DNA of 61,751 nucleotides, from positions 1-61,751 of the IMG/VR virus record IMGVR_UViG_3300027847_000989; one strand, given 5' to 3'. Positions 34,045-42,700 of this stretch are shown here, piece by piece. The notes beneath the pieces are model-generated. The model was not told the DNA's origin. It saw only the letters and a list, made by a program, of their open reading frames with translations, and ran no database searches. Source of the stretch: a virus. Position 1 is the stretch's first letter, and each line of letters opens with the position of its first letter. The translations under genes and the position numbers were made by a program.

Positions 34045-35371
34045 TCATGTAGGCTGCTGTAACCATTCCGACGACGTTGCCAGCAGCCGCAAACACATCG
34101 GCCTGGAAGTCGTACGCAAATGCGTCCCCACCGCTGTCTCGCCCGCTGACTCCAACGCGGACGTTGGCTGAACTGAGAGACGAATCGGTCACGGTGAGGT
34201 GGCTAGTTGTTTCGTCGTTGGCGAGCAATTCTAGATTGCTGCCGATTATCTCAAGGCGTTCATTGTAATCGCTATTAGGAAACGCGGAACCGATGACATC
34301 CGTTAGCGTCGAATCCGTTCCGGCGACTCGCTTGGTTATCCGAGCGTGCTTATTGCCCGCACTTCCGCCTCGGGTGTATGACCAATAGCACGTCTCCGCG
34401 TCCGACGCGAACCGAACAGCGCAGCCAAACCACCCATTTTGCCCGCCATTGATGGCGTTCTGTACCCACACGTCGCCGCCGCTCATATCCTGCTCGACGC
34501 GAGCCGTCCCGTGGGCGCTGCTCGACTTGAACCCGACACCGCTGACGTTCTGAAAGTTGCTGTCGTATTCGTACCAAGTGAGGTCGCCGCCGAGAGTGCC
34601 GGATGTGCCGGGGAATGATTCCGTAATTGGCGTCTGTGGGTCCAACGGCGACTCGGGCGGCGTGGTCGGATCTTGGAAGTTTCGGAACTCGGCTCGGTTG
34701 ATGCCGTGGTTGTCGAGGAATTGAGCGATCCACATCCGGTGCTTGACATCGTCTTGAGATCCGTCGAGTCGGTGCTTGTATTCCTTGCGTATGTGGTCGA
34801 GGTATGGCTTGAACTCGGGCCGGTTCCATTCAATCGGAACAAACAGACTCCGATGTCGGCCTAATCCGCGAAAGGTCACGCGGCTGTGTCGAGAGGGCAT
34901 CACCGGCTTGGGGCCGGTAAGCCCCTCTGGGTCGGCTTTGTAAACGAACGCCTCATGGATCGCGCCGGATAGACTGTTCGACTCGATAGTGATACCCGCG
35001 CCGGTTCCGATTCGCTGGCGCTGTTGCGTGTCGAGCGTGACATCGCCGGGATTTCCGCCGCCTAAATAAGTCCAGCCGTCGGGCGTCGTACCCGGTCGGC
35101 TGTCGGTAGCCACGATAGCGAAATGATTCTCGCCGCCGCTGTCGTTGGTGTTAGCCATAGATCCGAACGGGCGAAGGTCGAGCATTCGACCTCCTCGCGT
35201 GCTAAGTCGTGCTGGCATTGTCCATGCGTATTGAGGCGGGGGCAGTTCGTTCGGCCCGAGTTGCTTACGGGGCGGATTACTTCCGCGCACCGTCTTGGCT
35301 CGCATCGTCGCGATCTCTTCGGATGCAATTGGCTCCTCGGTGTAGGCGAGTGGCCCGACGTACCAAAACAT
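34040..35371 (-). CDS. Tail fibre/appendage protein with concanavalin-like C-terminus
   Basis: 443 residues from ATG 35371 (AGAGGTGT upstream); the frame is open to 35506 but earlier ATGs lie in a remnant. The first half (MFWYVGPLAYTEEPIASEEI and basic motifs) is unassigned. The C-terminal 170 residues, with WYEYDSNFQNVSG, VRFASDAETCYW and FQADVFAA, have the jelly-roll/LamG pattern typical of carbohydrate-binding fibres. The gene is GC-rich and free of 13-mers, and lies between the 40-bp repeats. Probably an acquired receptor-binding cassette. Confidence 0.55.
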   Translation of the reverse strand: MFWYVGPLAYTEEPIASEEIATMRAKTVRGSNPPRKQLGPNELPPPQYAWTMPARLSTRGGRMLDLRPFGSMANTNDSGGENHFAIVATDSRPGTTPDGWTYLGGGNPGDVTLDTQQRQRIGTGAGITIESNSLSGAIHEAFVYKADPEGLTGPKPVMPSRHSRVTFRGLGRHRSLFVPIEWNRPEFKPYLDHIRKEYKHRLDGSQDDVKHRMWIAQFLDNHGINRAEFRNFQDPTTPPESPLDPQTPITESFPGTSGTLGGDLTWYEYDSNFQNVSGVGFKSSSAHGTARVEQDMSGGDVWVQNAINGGQNGWFGCAVRFASDAETCYWSYTRGGSAGNKHARITKRVAGTDSTLTDVIGSAFPNSDYNERLEIIGSNLELLANDETTSHLTVTDSSLSSANVRVGVSGRDSGGDAFAYDFQADVFAAAGNVVGMVTAAYMS

Positions 35372-35509
35372 CAAAACACCTCTTCGTACGTGTCGATTAT
35401 GTTTGCCATGATTCCCATTTGACATGCCTTCTGTAAAATAACCCGCCGAACACTCGAACGGCGAAGTAGTAGATTTCTGCAATGACCCTACCTGCTGTGA
35501 AGCCACCCG

Positions 35510-35662
35510 TTACGTGGATAATGGCCTGTCTTCATCGTCTCTCGCATTGAGGTGCGCCCAGTCATGCCACCTGCATGATTCTGACAGGTCCCAAATCAAC
35601 CAGTCAGGTGCCAGCGTTCATCCGTCTCCCATGAACCATTCAGGTGGGCGTTCACCAAGCAT
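35510..35662 (-). pseudogene. Remnant of a small HDW-motif protein with in-frame TGA
   Basis: ATG 35662 directly follows the 13-mer (35667). The frame reads 14 codons to TGA (35618-35620) and then continues 35 codons to TAA, containing CRWHDWAHLN, a Cys-x-x-His-Asp pattern seen in small phage proteins of this length. The TGA falls between GDG and TLAPD. Together with the open but start-less frame beyond it, this looks like a decayed gene left beside the inserted fibre gene. Confidence 0.45.
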
Positions 35663-35695
35663 TTTATTTCCACTGTAAATCGTGGGTTACTCAGC
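35656..35695. repeat. 40-bp direct repeat, right copy
   Basis: Pairs with 34005-34044 (39/40). Includes the 13-mer at 35667-35679 and the 3' end of the 35687 gene. Recombination between the two copies would delete or exchange the intervening fibre cassette. Confidence 0.9.
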
Positions 35696-35941
35696 GGCTT
35701 CTGCCGCGTCGAGTGCTACCATCTTTTCCGTGGCAGTGGCAAGGTTAGCCTCTGCTGCTGCGAGTTCAGTTGACACTAGGGATTCTTGACGGGCAATGTC
35801 GGAAAGCCTTGCTGCACACCGTGCCTTAGCGATGGTCCTGTTGCTAGCGAAAGATTCCGGCGTCTTGTCTTTGATGTTTATCAAGCGACCTTCGAGCTGC
35901 GCGATATGTAGTGTTAGTTGTGCTTTTTCGTTACTTGGCAT
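35687..35941 (-). CDS. Small coiled-coil protein
   Basis: 84 residues, Ala/Glu-rich heptads over most of its length (LTLHIAQLEGRLINIKDK ... LAAAEANLATATEKM). GGAGAG precedes the start. Coiled-coil proteins of this size often act as fibre chaperones or linkers; no direct evidence. Confidence 0.6.
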   Translation of the reverse strand: MPSNEKAQLTLHIAQLEGRLINIKDKTPESFASNRTIAKARCAARLSDIARQESLVSTELAAAEANLATATEKMVALDAAEAAE

Positions 35942-35966
35942 GAGTGCTCTCCGGTTAGTCTGTCAG

Positions 35967-36863
35967 TTACTTACTTTGTATGTTAAGCAATCCATCAGTG
36001 GGAATGTTTAAGTTGAATGCACCGCCACCCAGTGCGGCTGGAAATGCAAGGGCCGTTACGACATCAGATGATACGTCTCGGGAATCGATGGCTGCACCAA
36101 GATCGTACACTTCAAGGGAGTACGCACCCGCTGCTACCTCTGCACCGAGGTTGCACGTTGCACCACCACCGAAGTCAAGCGCCGTGTCAGCAGGAACTGT
36201 TTCGAGAAGCTTCTCGATGTACACGGTCTTGGCTTGCCTCCATGTACCACTTGACGTATAGGCAGTGTGCGAAGTCCCGTCCTCACCGGAAAGCTCGAAA
36301 GTATTAGTGGCTTGATTTGCCACTGTAAAGATTCGATCATTAACCTCAGTCATACCACCGAGTCCAGTGAGTCGAACTCGGTCGCCGTCTGCCATGCCGT
36401 GGGCGGTGGCTGTGATGACTACTGGGTTTGCAGCAGTAGCTCCAGATACACTGCCGGAGAGCGGTGCTGCCACTGGGGAGCATGCCGTTACGTCAATGGT
36501 GCCATCGAAGTATAACAACGGGATGTGATCGGTGTCGTCGGTGACGAACTCCATGATGACTACCTGATCTACCGTCTGTCCAGACTCAAGGCTGCCGAAC
36601 GAGATGTTGTCACAAGACACCTTCGTCCTGTCGTTCGAGTCGTCGAGTGTGACTGCCTTGGTTGACAGTGCAACGCGGGCATACGATGCTACTGTGATCT
36701 CCACACCAGTAGCCAAGATCTGACTCATCGTGTCGTGATCTGGGTCGAATGTGTACGCCCCGGTAGACCTAAGGAGTACGGCATGTAAAACCACGGCACC
36801 TTGAAAGTCAAGGTCGCCATTGTATACCCGGTGATTGAAATTATTGTACTGGCCGTTAGCCAT
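35967..36863 (-). CDS. Tail fibre/structural protein with FCCH-like insert
   Basis: 298 residues. The N-terminal half resembles common phage structural proteins (YTFDPDHDTMSQIL). Residues about 130-210 contain NPVVITATAHGMADGDRVRL, an FCCH-like beta module frequent in phage fibres. Start ATG with AAGGGAGAAG upstream. A 13-mer (36876-36888) lies before the gene and a variant (36317) inside it. Confidence 0.6.
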   Translation of the reverse strand: MANGQYNNFNHRVYNGDLDFQGAVVLHAVLLRSTGAYTFDPDHDTMSQILATGVEITVASYARVALSTKAVTLDDSNDRTKVSCDNISFGSLESGQTVDQVVIMEFVTDDTDHIPLLYFDGTIDVTACSPVAAPLSGSVSGATAANPVVITATAHGMADGDRVRLTGLGGMTEVNDRIFTVANQATNTFELSGEDGTSHTAYTSSGTWRQAKTVYIEKLLETVPADTALDFGGGATCNLGAEVAAGAYSLEVYDLGAAIDSRDVSSDVVTALAFPAALGGGAFNLNIPTDGLLNIQSK

Positions 36864-36888
36864 TTGGCTTCTCCCTTTACAGTGGAAA

Positions 36889-37605
36889 CTAATCCCACGT
36901 TACAACTGAGTGAGTCGTGCTATACACATTACTATCGGCATCTGTTATGCTACAGATTACTACCGTTGTTTCATCTGCGTTCGGAGTGATCGGGGACTGG
37001 ACGAAAGAGAACACCCCAGGCTCATCGGTGAGGTGCGTGCTCTGATTAATGTTTGTTACTAGAGATCCCGTCCTGTCTCTCCACTTTACGTTGCAGTTCG
37101 TTGTATCGGTTATCATTATCCCTGCTTTTTCTAACCAAGCGAGATAGTAGATCGTCTGAGTGTCGGAGTCATAGCTCATTGCTATGTGTGACTGTATGCC
37201 TGAAATAGCTGTTTGCTGTAGCGGAAGGATTCTTAGTCCTCTCTCCTGTCCGTGCCAAGTGAACTTCTGTGTCTCAAGCAGGGTGTCGTCTGCCCTGACG
37301 TATGGTGCGACCGTGTCTGACTTCCATATCTCTATGGTGTACTCTTCACCGTCAGGGGTATCTGCCAGCGTAAACTGTGCCTCATCTAGATTCAGCAAGT
37401 AGTACTTGCTTCTCTCGGAATGTTCTGTCAGTAGCAATGCGTGGTCGTCATGCGCAGAGTCAAGGTAAGCCTGGAGCGACCAAGCAGATGGTGTCACCTC
37501 CTTAAGTGAGGAACTACTTTGATTGTAGACGACTGCATAGATGAGGTTAGTGCAGCAACCTACGACCAAGTCTTTTCCGTAGTAGTCTATGAATAAGTTA
37601 GCCAT
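36889..37605 (-). CDS. Structural protein, unknown
   Basis: 238 residues, beta-rich, with SD-less upstream region consisting of TTTACACTGGAAA (37610-37622) plus ATAAA before ATG. No conserved motif recognised. Part of the tail operon. Confidence 0.5.
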   Translation of the reverse strand: MANLFIDYYGKDLVVGCCTNLIYAVVYNQSSSSLKEVTPSAWSLQAYLDSAHDDHALLLTEHSERSKYYLLNLDEAQFTLADTPDGEEYTIEIWKSDTVAPYVRADDTLLETQKFTWHGQERGLRILPLQQTAISGIQSHIAMSYDSDTQTIYYLAWLEKAGIMITDTTNCNVKWRDRTGSLVTNINQSTHLTDEPGVFSFVQSPITPNADETTVVICSITDADSNVYSTTHSVVTWD

Positions 37606-37623
37606 TTTATTTCCAGTGTAAAC

Positions 37624-38226
37624 CTAAGATATATCAATTGCGTTGACTGCCTGAAATGCCATCGAGACACCCAGGTTTCTATTGCTCACCGAGAATACTG
37701 CACCTGCTGGAATCGTCGAGCCTGATATTGCAGTTACGTTCATCACTACGTCTTCCGGCATAGTAATCTCTCCTAGCTTCGATGTCGCAAACACACTCTT
37801 GTCTCCCGTCCTGTATACAGCCCTCACTCTGATGTTGTACGACGCACCCATCGGTAGCCTGAGTATGCATTGATTGCCCCTAACTCTGTGATTGATCATG
37901 GAGTAGTTAGTTCTGGTGCTGATCTTTGCGAAGACTTCGTATCTCCTTACTAGGGTAGGTTCAGCAGGCTCGTCCCATACGACCATCACCTGACCGTGAG
38001 CTATGTGCACTGCAAGCACTGAGGTAGGTGGAGCAAAAGTAATCTCTTCTATTCCGACTTCAGCATCGAACTCAGTGGATGCGAGAATACCTGCCTCGGC
38101 ATCGAACGTAGCTTCGATCCCAGCACCGTAGTCTATGATTCCTGCGTCTGCATTATCATAGAACGGTGGAGATATGCCGCCGATCTCGACGGTGGTTTCA
38201 AGTGCTGTTAGCGTCAGGGTTGGCAT
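37624..38226 (-). CDS. Fibronectin type III-like tail protein
   Basis: 200 residues. Residues about 70-160 have the Fn3 pattern: a VMVVWDEP strand, a Tyr-Glu-Val strand, and YNIRVRAVYRTGDKS at the FG hairpin. Fn3 modules decorate many phage tail and capsid proteins. TAATG overlap with the preceding gene. Confidence 0.6.
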   Translation of the reverse strand: MPTLTLTALETTVEIGGISPPFYDNADAGIIDYGAGIEATFDAEAGILASTEFDAEVGIEEITFAPPTSVLAVHIAHGQVMVVWDEPAEPTLVRRYEVFAKISTRTNYSMINHRVRGNQCILRLPMGASYNIRVRAVYRTGDKSVFATSKLGEITMPEDVVMNVTAISGSTIPAGAVFSVSNRNLGVSMAFQAVNAIDIS

Positions 38227-38669
38227 TATGCTTGAACCATTAGTGTGAACGATGTCAATGCTAGTGAGTCAGCGTCTGATGGAATGTTAAGCCTTAGCTC
38301 TATGCCCCTGCTTGAGTTGGAGGGCATTACGCCAAGCGTTAGGAACTCAGTGGGACTAATCGGAACCCACGCACAGCCTGCGTCCGCTACTGCATTTGTT
38401 GCCGTACAGCTTCTAGCTTCAAGCATTGACACGAATCCATTGCGAGTGGTGCCACTGAAGATAATGGACAAGTCGTCGGTTGAATTCACGGCAGACACTA
38501 TTGGTGCTGCCGCTGAGTCTGATGACAACGTGCCGTTCCTGTCATTCCACATGGCTACCGTTACGGTAGAACTGATTGTTCCCTTTTGTGCCAGTCCGAA
38601 AGATACAGGGTTTCCACTGGAAATCTCAGTGTCTCCACTATCGAACATCTGGAAGTATGGGTCGGCCAT
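38226..38669 (-). CDS. Small structural protein
   Basis: 147 residues, Ser/Thr-rich beta protein without motifs. It overlaps the next gene by TAATG and starts 5 bp after the upstream stop. A 13-mer (38611-38623) encodes Ser-Ser-Gly-Asn. Likely a tail decoration or fibre accessory. Confidence 0.5.
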   Translation of the reverse strand: MADPYFQMFDSGDTEISSGNPVSFGLAQKGTISSTVTVAMWNDRNGTLSSDSAAAPIVSAVNSTDDLSIIFSGTTRNGFVSMLEARSCTATNAVADAGCAWVPISPTEFLTLGVMPSNSSRGIELRLNIPSDADSLALTSFTLMVQA

Positions 38670-38674
38670 TTAGG

Positions 38675-39739
38675 TTATATCTCCGTGTAGATGTTTGCGA
38701 GTGGTGGTGTCTTGTAGTATCTCTTGAAGGACACGGAAACCTTGAGGGCGTCATCGTCCTGAGTCTCAGTCCCGCCCTTCAGTAGAACTCCGTCTGGATG
38801 TACGAGTAGCATTACCTCTTGAGCTAGTAGTTCGCGAGCAAGCTCTATTGTCTTCGAGGAAACTGATGCGTCATACTGGACCTCTTGCCCTGACGATCCG
38901 TACTCCTTGACATCTATGTCATCGCAGTAAAACCTCTCTTTGATTTTCGGATTCTTGTGAACCATGCCGTAGATTCGCTTGCTTGAGATAGAGTGGATGT
39001 CCTCTGTCTTATATGCAATTTGGATTGAGTAGTTGAAATAATTTACCGGGAACACAGTTGGTATATTTCTGCTTACAATCCTGACAGTGTCAGACCACTC
39101 TCCGTAATCCAACTGACCATCTTCAGCAAAGATGGAATCCATTAGCTCTGCCTCAGCCTTGAGTTCGCTGTGGCTATCTCTTGCTACGAATCCACTTAGA
39201 GTCACTACTACGTCATCCGATATCCGGTTTCCGTACCCTGATACTCGGGAGCGGTACGGGTTCTTTCGTACTGGCTTCTTTGTTGACGACCAGTTTGGCG
39301 GAGGAAGAAATGAATACGTACCAACTGACGATGTGTACAGGGCCTGGATTCCGAGGCTCGTGCTGTCTGTTACGTCACCAAAGTAGTGCAGTGTGATAGC
39401 GTACGTGCCGTCGTACTGCTTCCAGTCGCCTGGCTCGTTGAGTGAGTCAAGGTAACATGTTACGTAGTTCATAAGTTCGCGTTGGCCGTCGTAGTAGTAC
39501 ACCTGTAGGTCGTTAACCTTGAGTGACTTCTCAAGTGCCATGTACTTCTCTATGATCTCGTCATGAGTGTTTCCTGTGAAAAACCCACTGAAGGTGACGG
39601 TGTACTTGACTCTACTGTGCCCCTGATCCAACGCGCGTGCGTTGTCAATCCGACGAGACATTATAGGCATGTCTACATCAGCGAAGAAGTAATCTTCAGC
39701 CGTTGACTGAAGTATAAGTATTACTGGATTTTCTGGCAT
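38675..39739 (-). CDS. Tail protein with internal domain duplication (distal-tail-like)
   Basis: 354 residues. Residues about 35-135 and 170-265 look like two copies of one beta domain: VTFSGFF-x-GNTHDE versus VTLSGFVARDSHSE, each followed by a helix and a Tyr-rich strand. It directly follows the tape measure gene in transcription order, the position of distal tail proteins. 13-mer (39745-39757) upstream. Confidence 0.55.
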   Translation of the reverse strand: MPENPVILILQSTAEDYFFADVDMPIMSRRIDNARALDQGHSRVKYTVTFSGFFTGNTHDEIIEKYMALEKSLKVNDLQVYYYDGQRELMNYVTCYLDSLNEPGDWKQYDGTYAITLHYFGDVTDSTSLGIQALYTSSVGTYSFLPPPNWSSTKKPVRKNPYRSRVSGYGNRISDDVVVTLSGFVARDSHSELKAEAELMDSIFAEDGQLDYGEWSDTVRIVSRNIPTVFPVNYFNYSIQIAYKTEDIHSISSKRIYGMVHKNPKIKERFYCDDIDVKEYGSSGQEVQYDASVSSKTIELARELLAQEVMLLVHPDGVLLKGGTETQDDDALKVSVSFKRYYKTPPLANIYTEI

Positions 39740-39772
39740 GTTTCTTTCCAGTGTAAATTATTTACCTTGCGG

Positions 39773-42700
39773 TCAATCTCTTGGAGCAACAGGGACTCTG
39801 TCTGCATTCAGCTTGTTGGCGTTTATCACTGCCATTATAGCTGCCTCTGATCTCTGGATTTCATCCCTGACTACTATATCGGCAACATGTACGAACGCTT
39901 CAACTACTGGTGACATGTCGAACGCACCTTCGTTTAGCTGTATTGGAACTGCAAGGTTGATCTGTCCGGTGCTGTTCTGGGTTACCTTGCCTGGATTGAA
40001 TGAACTGGCTAGTCCTGTTGATGCCTGATCTCCGACTGCAAGGCCAGCCATTTCAGCTATCCTTCTGGTTAACTCAAGTGCTGTGTTGGTAATGGATGCC
40101 TGTGACTCGCCTCCGGTCATCTGCTCAAGGGCAACTGCCGCCCTCTCGGTTTGACGATCCTGTCCGAATCCCTTGGCAAGCAGGTCCTGTACGGTCGGGT
40201 CTTTATTATTGGTAGATAATGGATCTCCCTTGGTGCCCCAGAATCTGTCTAGCATACTGTTTGATTCACTGGAGGCATTGAACCTATCTAGTGCGGTTAT
40301 CTTTGCGTTTGGGTTCTCAGTAAAGAAAGCAGATTGTGCTGCGACTCTAAGCTTATCTTCATCTGATAGTGCGCCTAGCGCACGCAGTGCCTCATCGGCA
40401 GAGTTCTTTCTTGAGATCGCTATGTCAGCCTCAGCCTTCGCAATGCTTACTACCTTGGAGAGTTCGAGTTGCTTTAGGTCTACGAGGTTTTTCGTCATGT
40501 CTACTTGGACACCTTGTATCCTTCCGCTTATTTCCCTTCTTTCCTCAAGGGTGACATTAGGATCGTTCTTTTGCGCCATTGCCTCTTTGAAAATCTCGAC
40601 ATCATTCTTGATTGAGGCCGCCAGCGTGGCTCTCTTCTGATTATTCTGGCGTAACGGCAGATTGAATCCACCGGCACCGCTCAGTGCATTCTCCCTTGCT
40701 ACCTGTATCTCACCTAGCTTCAACTTCATTTCAGTGAGATCTTTGAGTGCGTTAGCAGTGAAATTCTTTACAGTGGAAATCCTTTCCTGCTGAGGCTTGC
40801 GTATCTCTGATATAGCCTTCCTCATTTTCTCTAGCCTGTCTTCGTCTTCCTTGAAGATCTCAGCACTTTCGCCAGTTAGCTTCATCGTGTCTTCGACGTT
40901 CTTCTTTAGCTTCTCAGATTCATCAGTGATCTTGGATATTCTATCGAGCGTTTCGGTTCTTGTAAGGTTCCTCTTGAAGAACCCTTCCATTTCTTCTCTT
41001 TTATCGAACTTCTGCCGCATCGCTAGTCGTTCATCGTGAAGCTCGTTCTTTCTCTTCTGCATTCCCCTTGTCTCTTCTGGACCCTTAATCCTGTCTACCT
41101 TCTCCTGTAGTCCATTTATTATAATCTCAAGGCCATCTACTACATTCTTTTGCTCCTCGACCTTCGATGATGTCTGAGCTAGATACCTCTCGAACATCTC
41201 CTTGATCTGATCCTGCATTGGATCTGTGCTTTTTGGGTCCAGTCCTATCTGGTCGAATGCATCTCTTATTAATTCCTTCCTGTTGTTTCTGGTTGGAGTA
41301 AGGAACCTATCTATCTCATATAAGAGTCCGCCGTCTTCTATTATCTGGTCATCTTTCTTGAGCTTCTCTACCGAGTGCGCTCTCCTGTCGTGGAAGAACT
41401 GCCTTGCCCACTGTTCTTTCTTGGCTGTGTCAAGCTCGATTTTTTTCTGCTTAAGTAAGACCTGATTGGCCTTGTCCATCTTTTTCTTCTGGGTCAACTG
41501 TTCTTCAAGGAGTTTGTTCTGTGCCTCAAGTGCAACTGCCTCAAGATCTTCTCCTTCTATTTTTACATTGACGCTACCTGCTAATTTCCTGAGCGTCTCA
41601 AGCTTCTCTGCAAACTTATCGGCTTCCCCAGCAGCCTGTAGTGTCTCAAGCTGATTCAGAATCAAGCCTATTTGACCAGAAGTCTTTTGGAGGGCCTTGA
41701 ATCTTCTCTCGTGGATACTGAGGGATTTTTCCAGTGCTATCCCCTCGTCTTCCAGTGCTTCTTTATATGCAGTCTGTGCTCTAGCTATGCTTCCTAGCTG
41801 GGATATCAATAGTGCACCAGCTATGAGAGCAAGATTGGTCGGTGAAAGGATTGTCCCAATGGCTGTGCCAAGACCGAGCATCGCAACCTTGCCTGCCGCT
41901 GCTGTACTATTCATAAACATCTGCGCTCTCGTTTGCGCGACTGTAGACATCGTAAGCCTTGCGTACTCAGCCCTGAGCCTAGCAGTAAAGGTATGAAGTC
42001 CAGCAAGGCCAAGCGATGCAGCCCATGAAGATTTAGCAAAGAGGATCAGTGCATTCTTTGCGAGTATGATTCCAGCGGCCACCGTTACCATCTGAATCGG
42101 AATCCCTTCTCCTGCATTCAAGACTTCAGTGATGACTATGAGTATCTCAGTCATTGAGGCTGCCAATGTTGATATCATTCCTGACGATGACGAGGCCAGG
42201 CTCGTGAATGAACCTTGCAGCCTATCGAGAGCCGAGGACAATGTCTTGGTTGTGCTATGGAATTCAACCATGGACGATGCTTCATTTGTCAAGGCCCTGT
42301 TGTGAGCTATGAGTGCTGCATCTGCATTCTTTAGTGCGGCAATAAGAATGTTCTTCTGTCTGATACCGCCAGCCTGTTGTTCTATTTCTTTCTTTTCAGA
42401 TAGTGTCAATCTATCCATTGCGAACTGCATCTCAAGCAGGGTGTCAAGTAAACCCTTTGCTTCACCGTCAAACTTTACAGCGGAAACTCCGAGCTTATCA
42501 AAGAAGTTCTTTCGTACATCGAATCGATCCATTCTTGATTGGATCGTCTTGAATGCATTACCGATCTGTGCACCAGTCCTTGATGTCTCCTGCGCAACCA
42601 CCGCAGTCAGGCCAGCTAGTTCTTCCAGGCTTCCACCGTGCGATGAAATGACCGAGCCAGCCCTACTTATAGATTGAAGCAAGTCGTCAGTAGTTACCCT

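Noticed and set aside
32273-36863. Diversity-generating retroelement for the fibre genes
   Set aside because: No reverse transcriptase gene and no template/variable repeat pair; the repeats present have other explanations.
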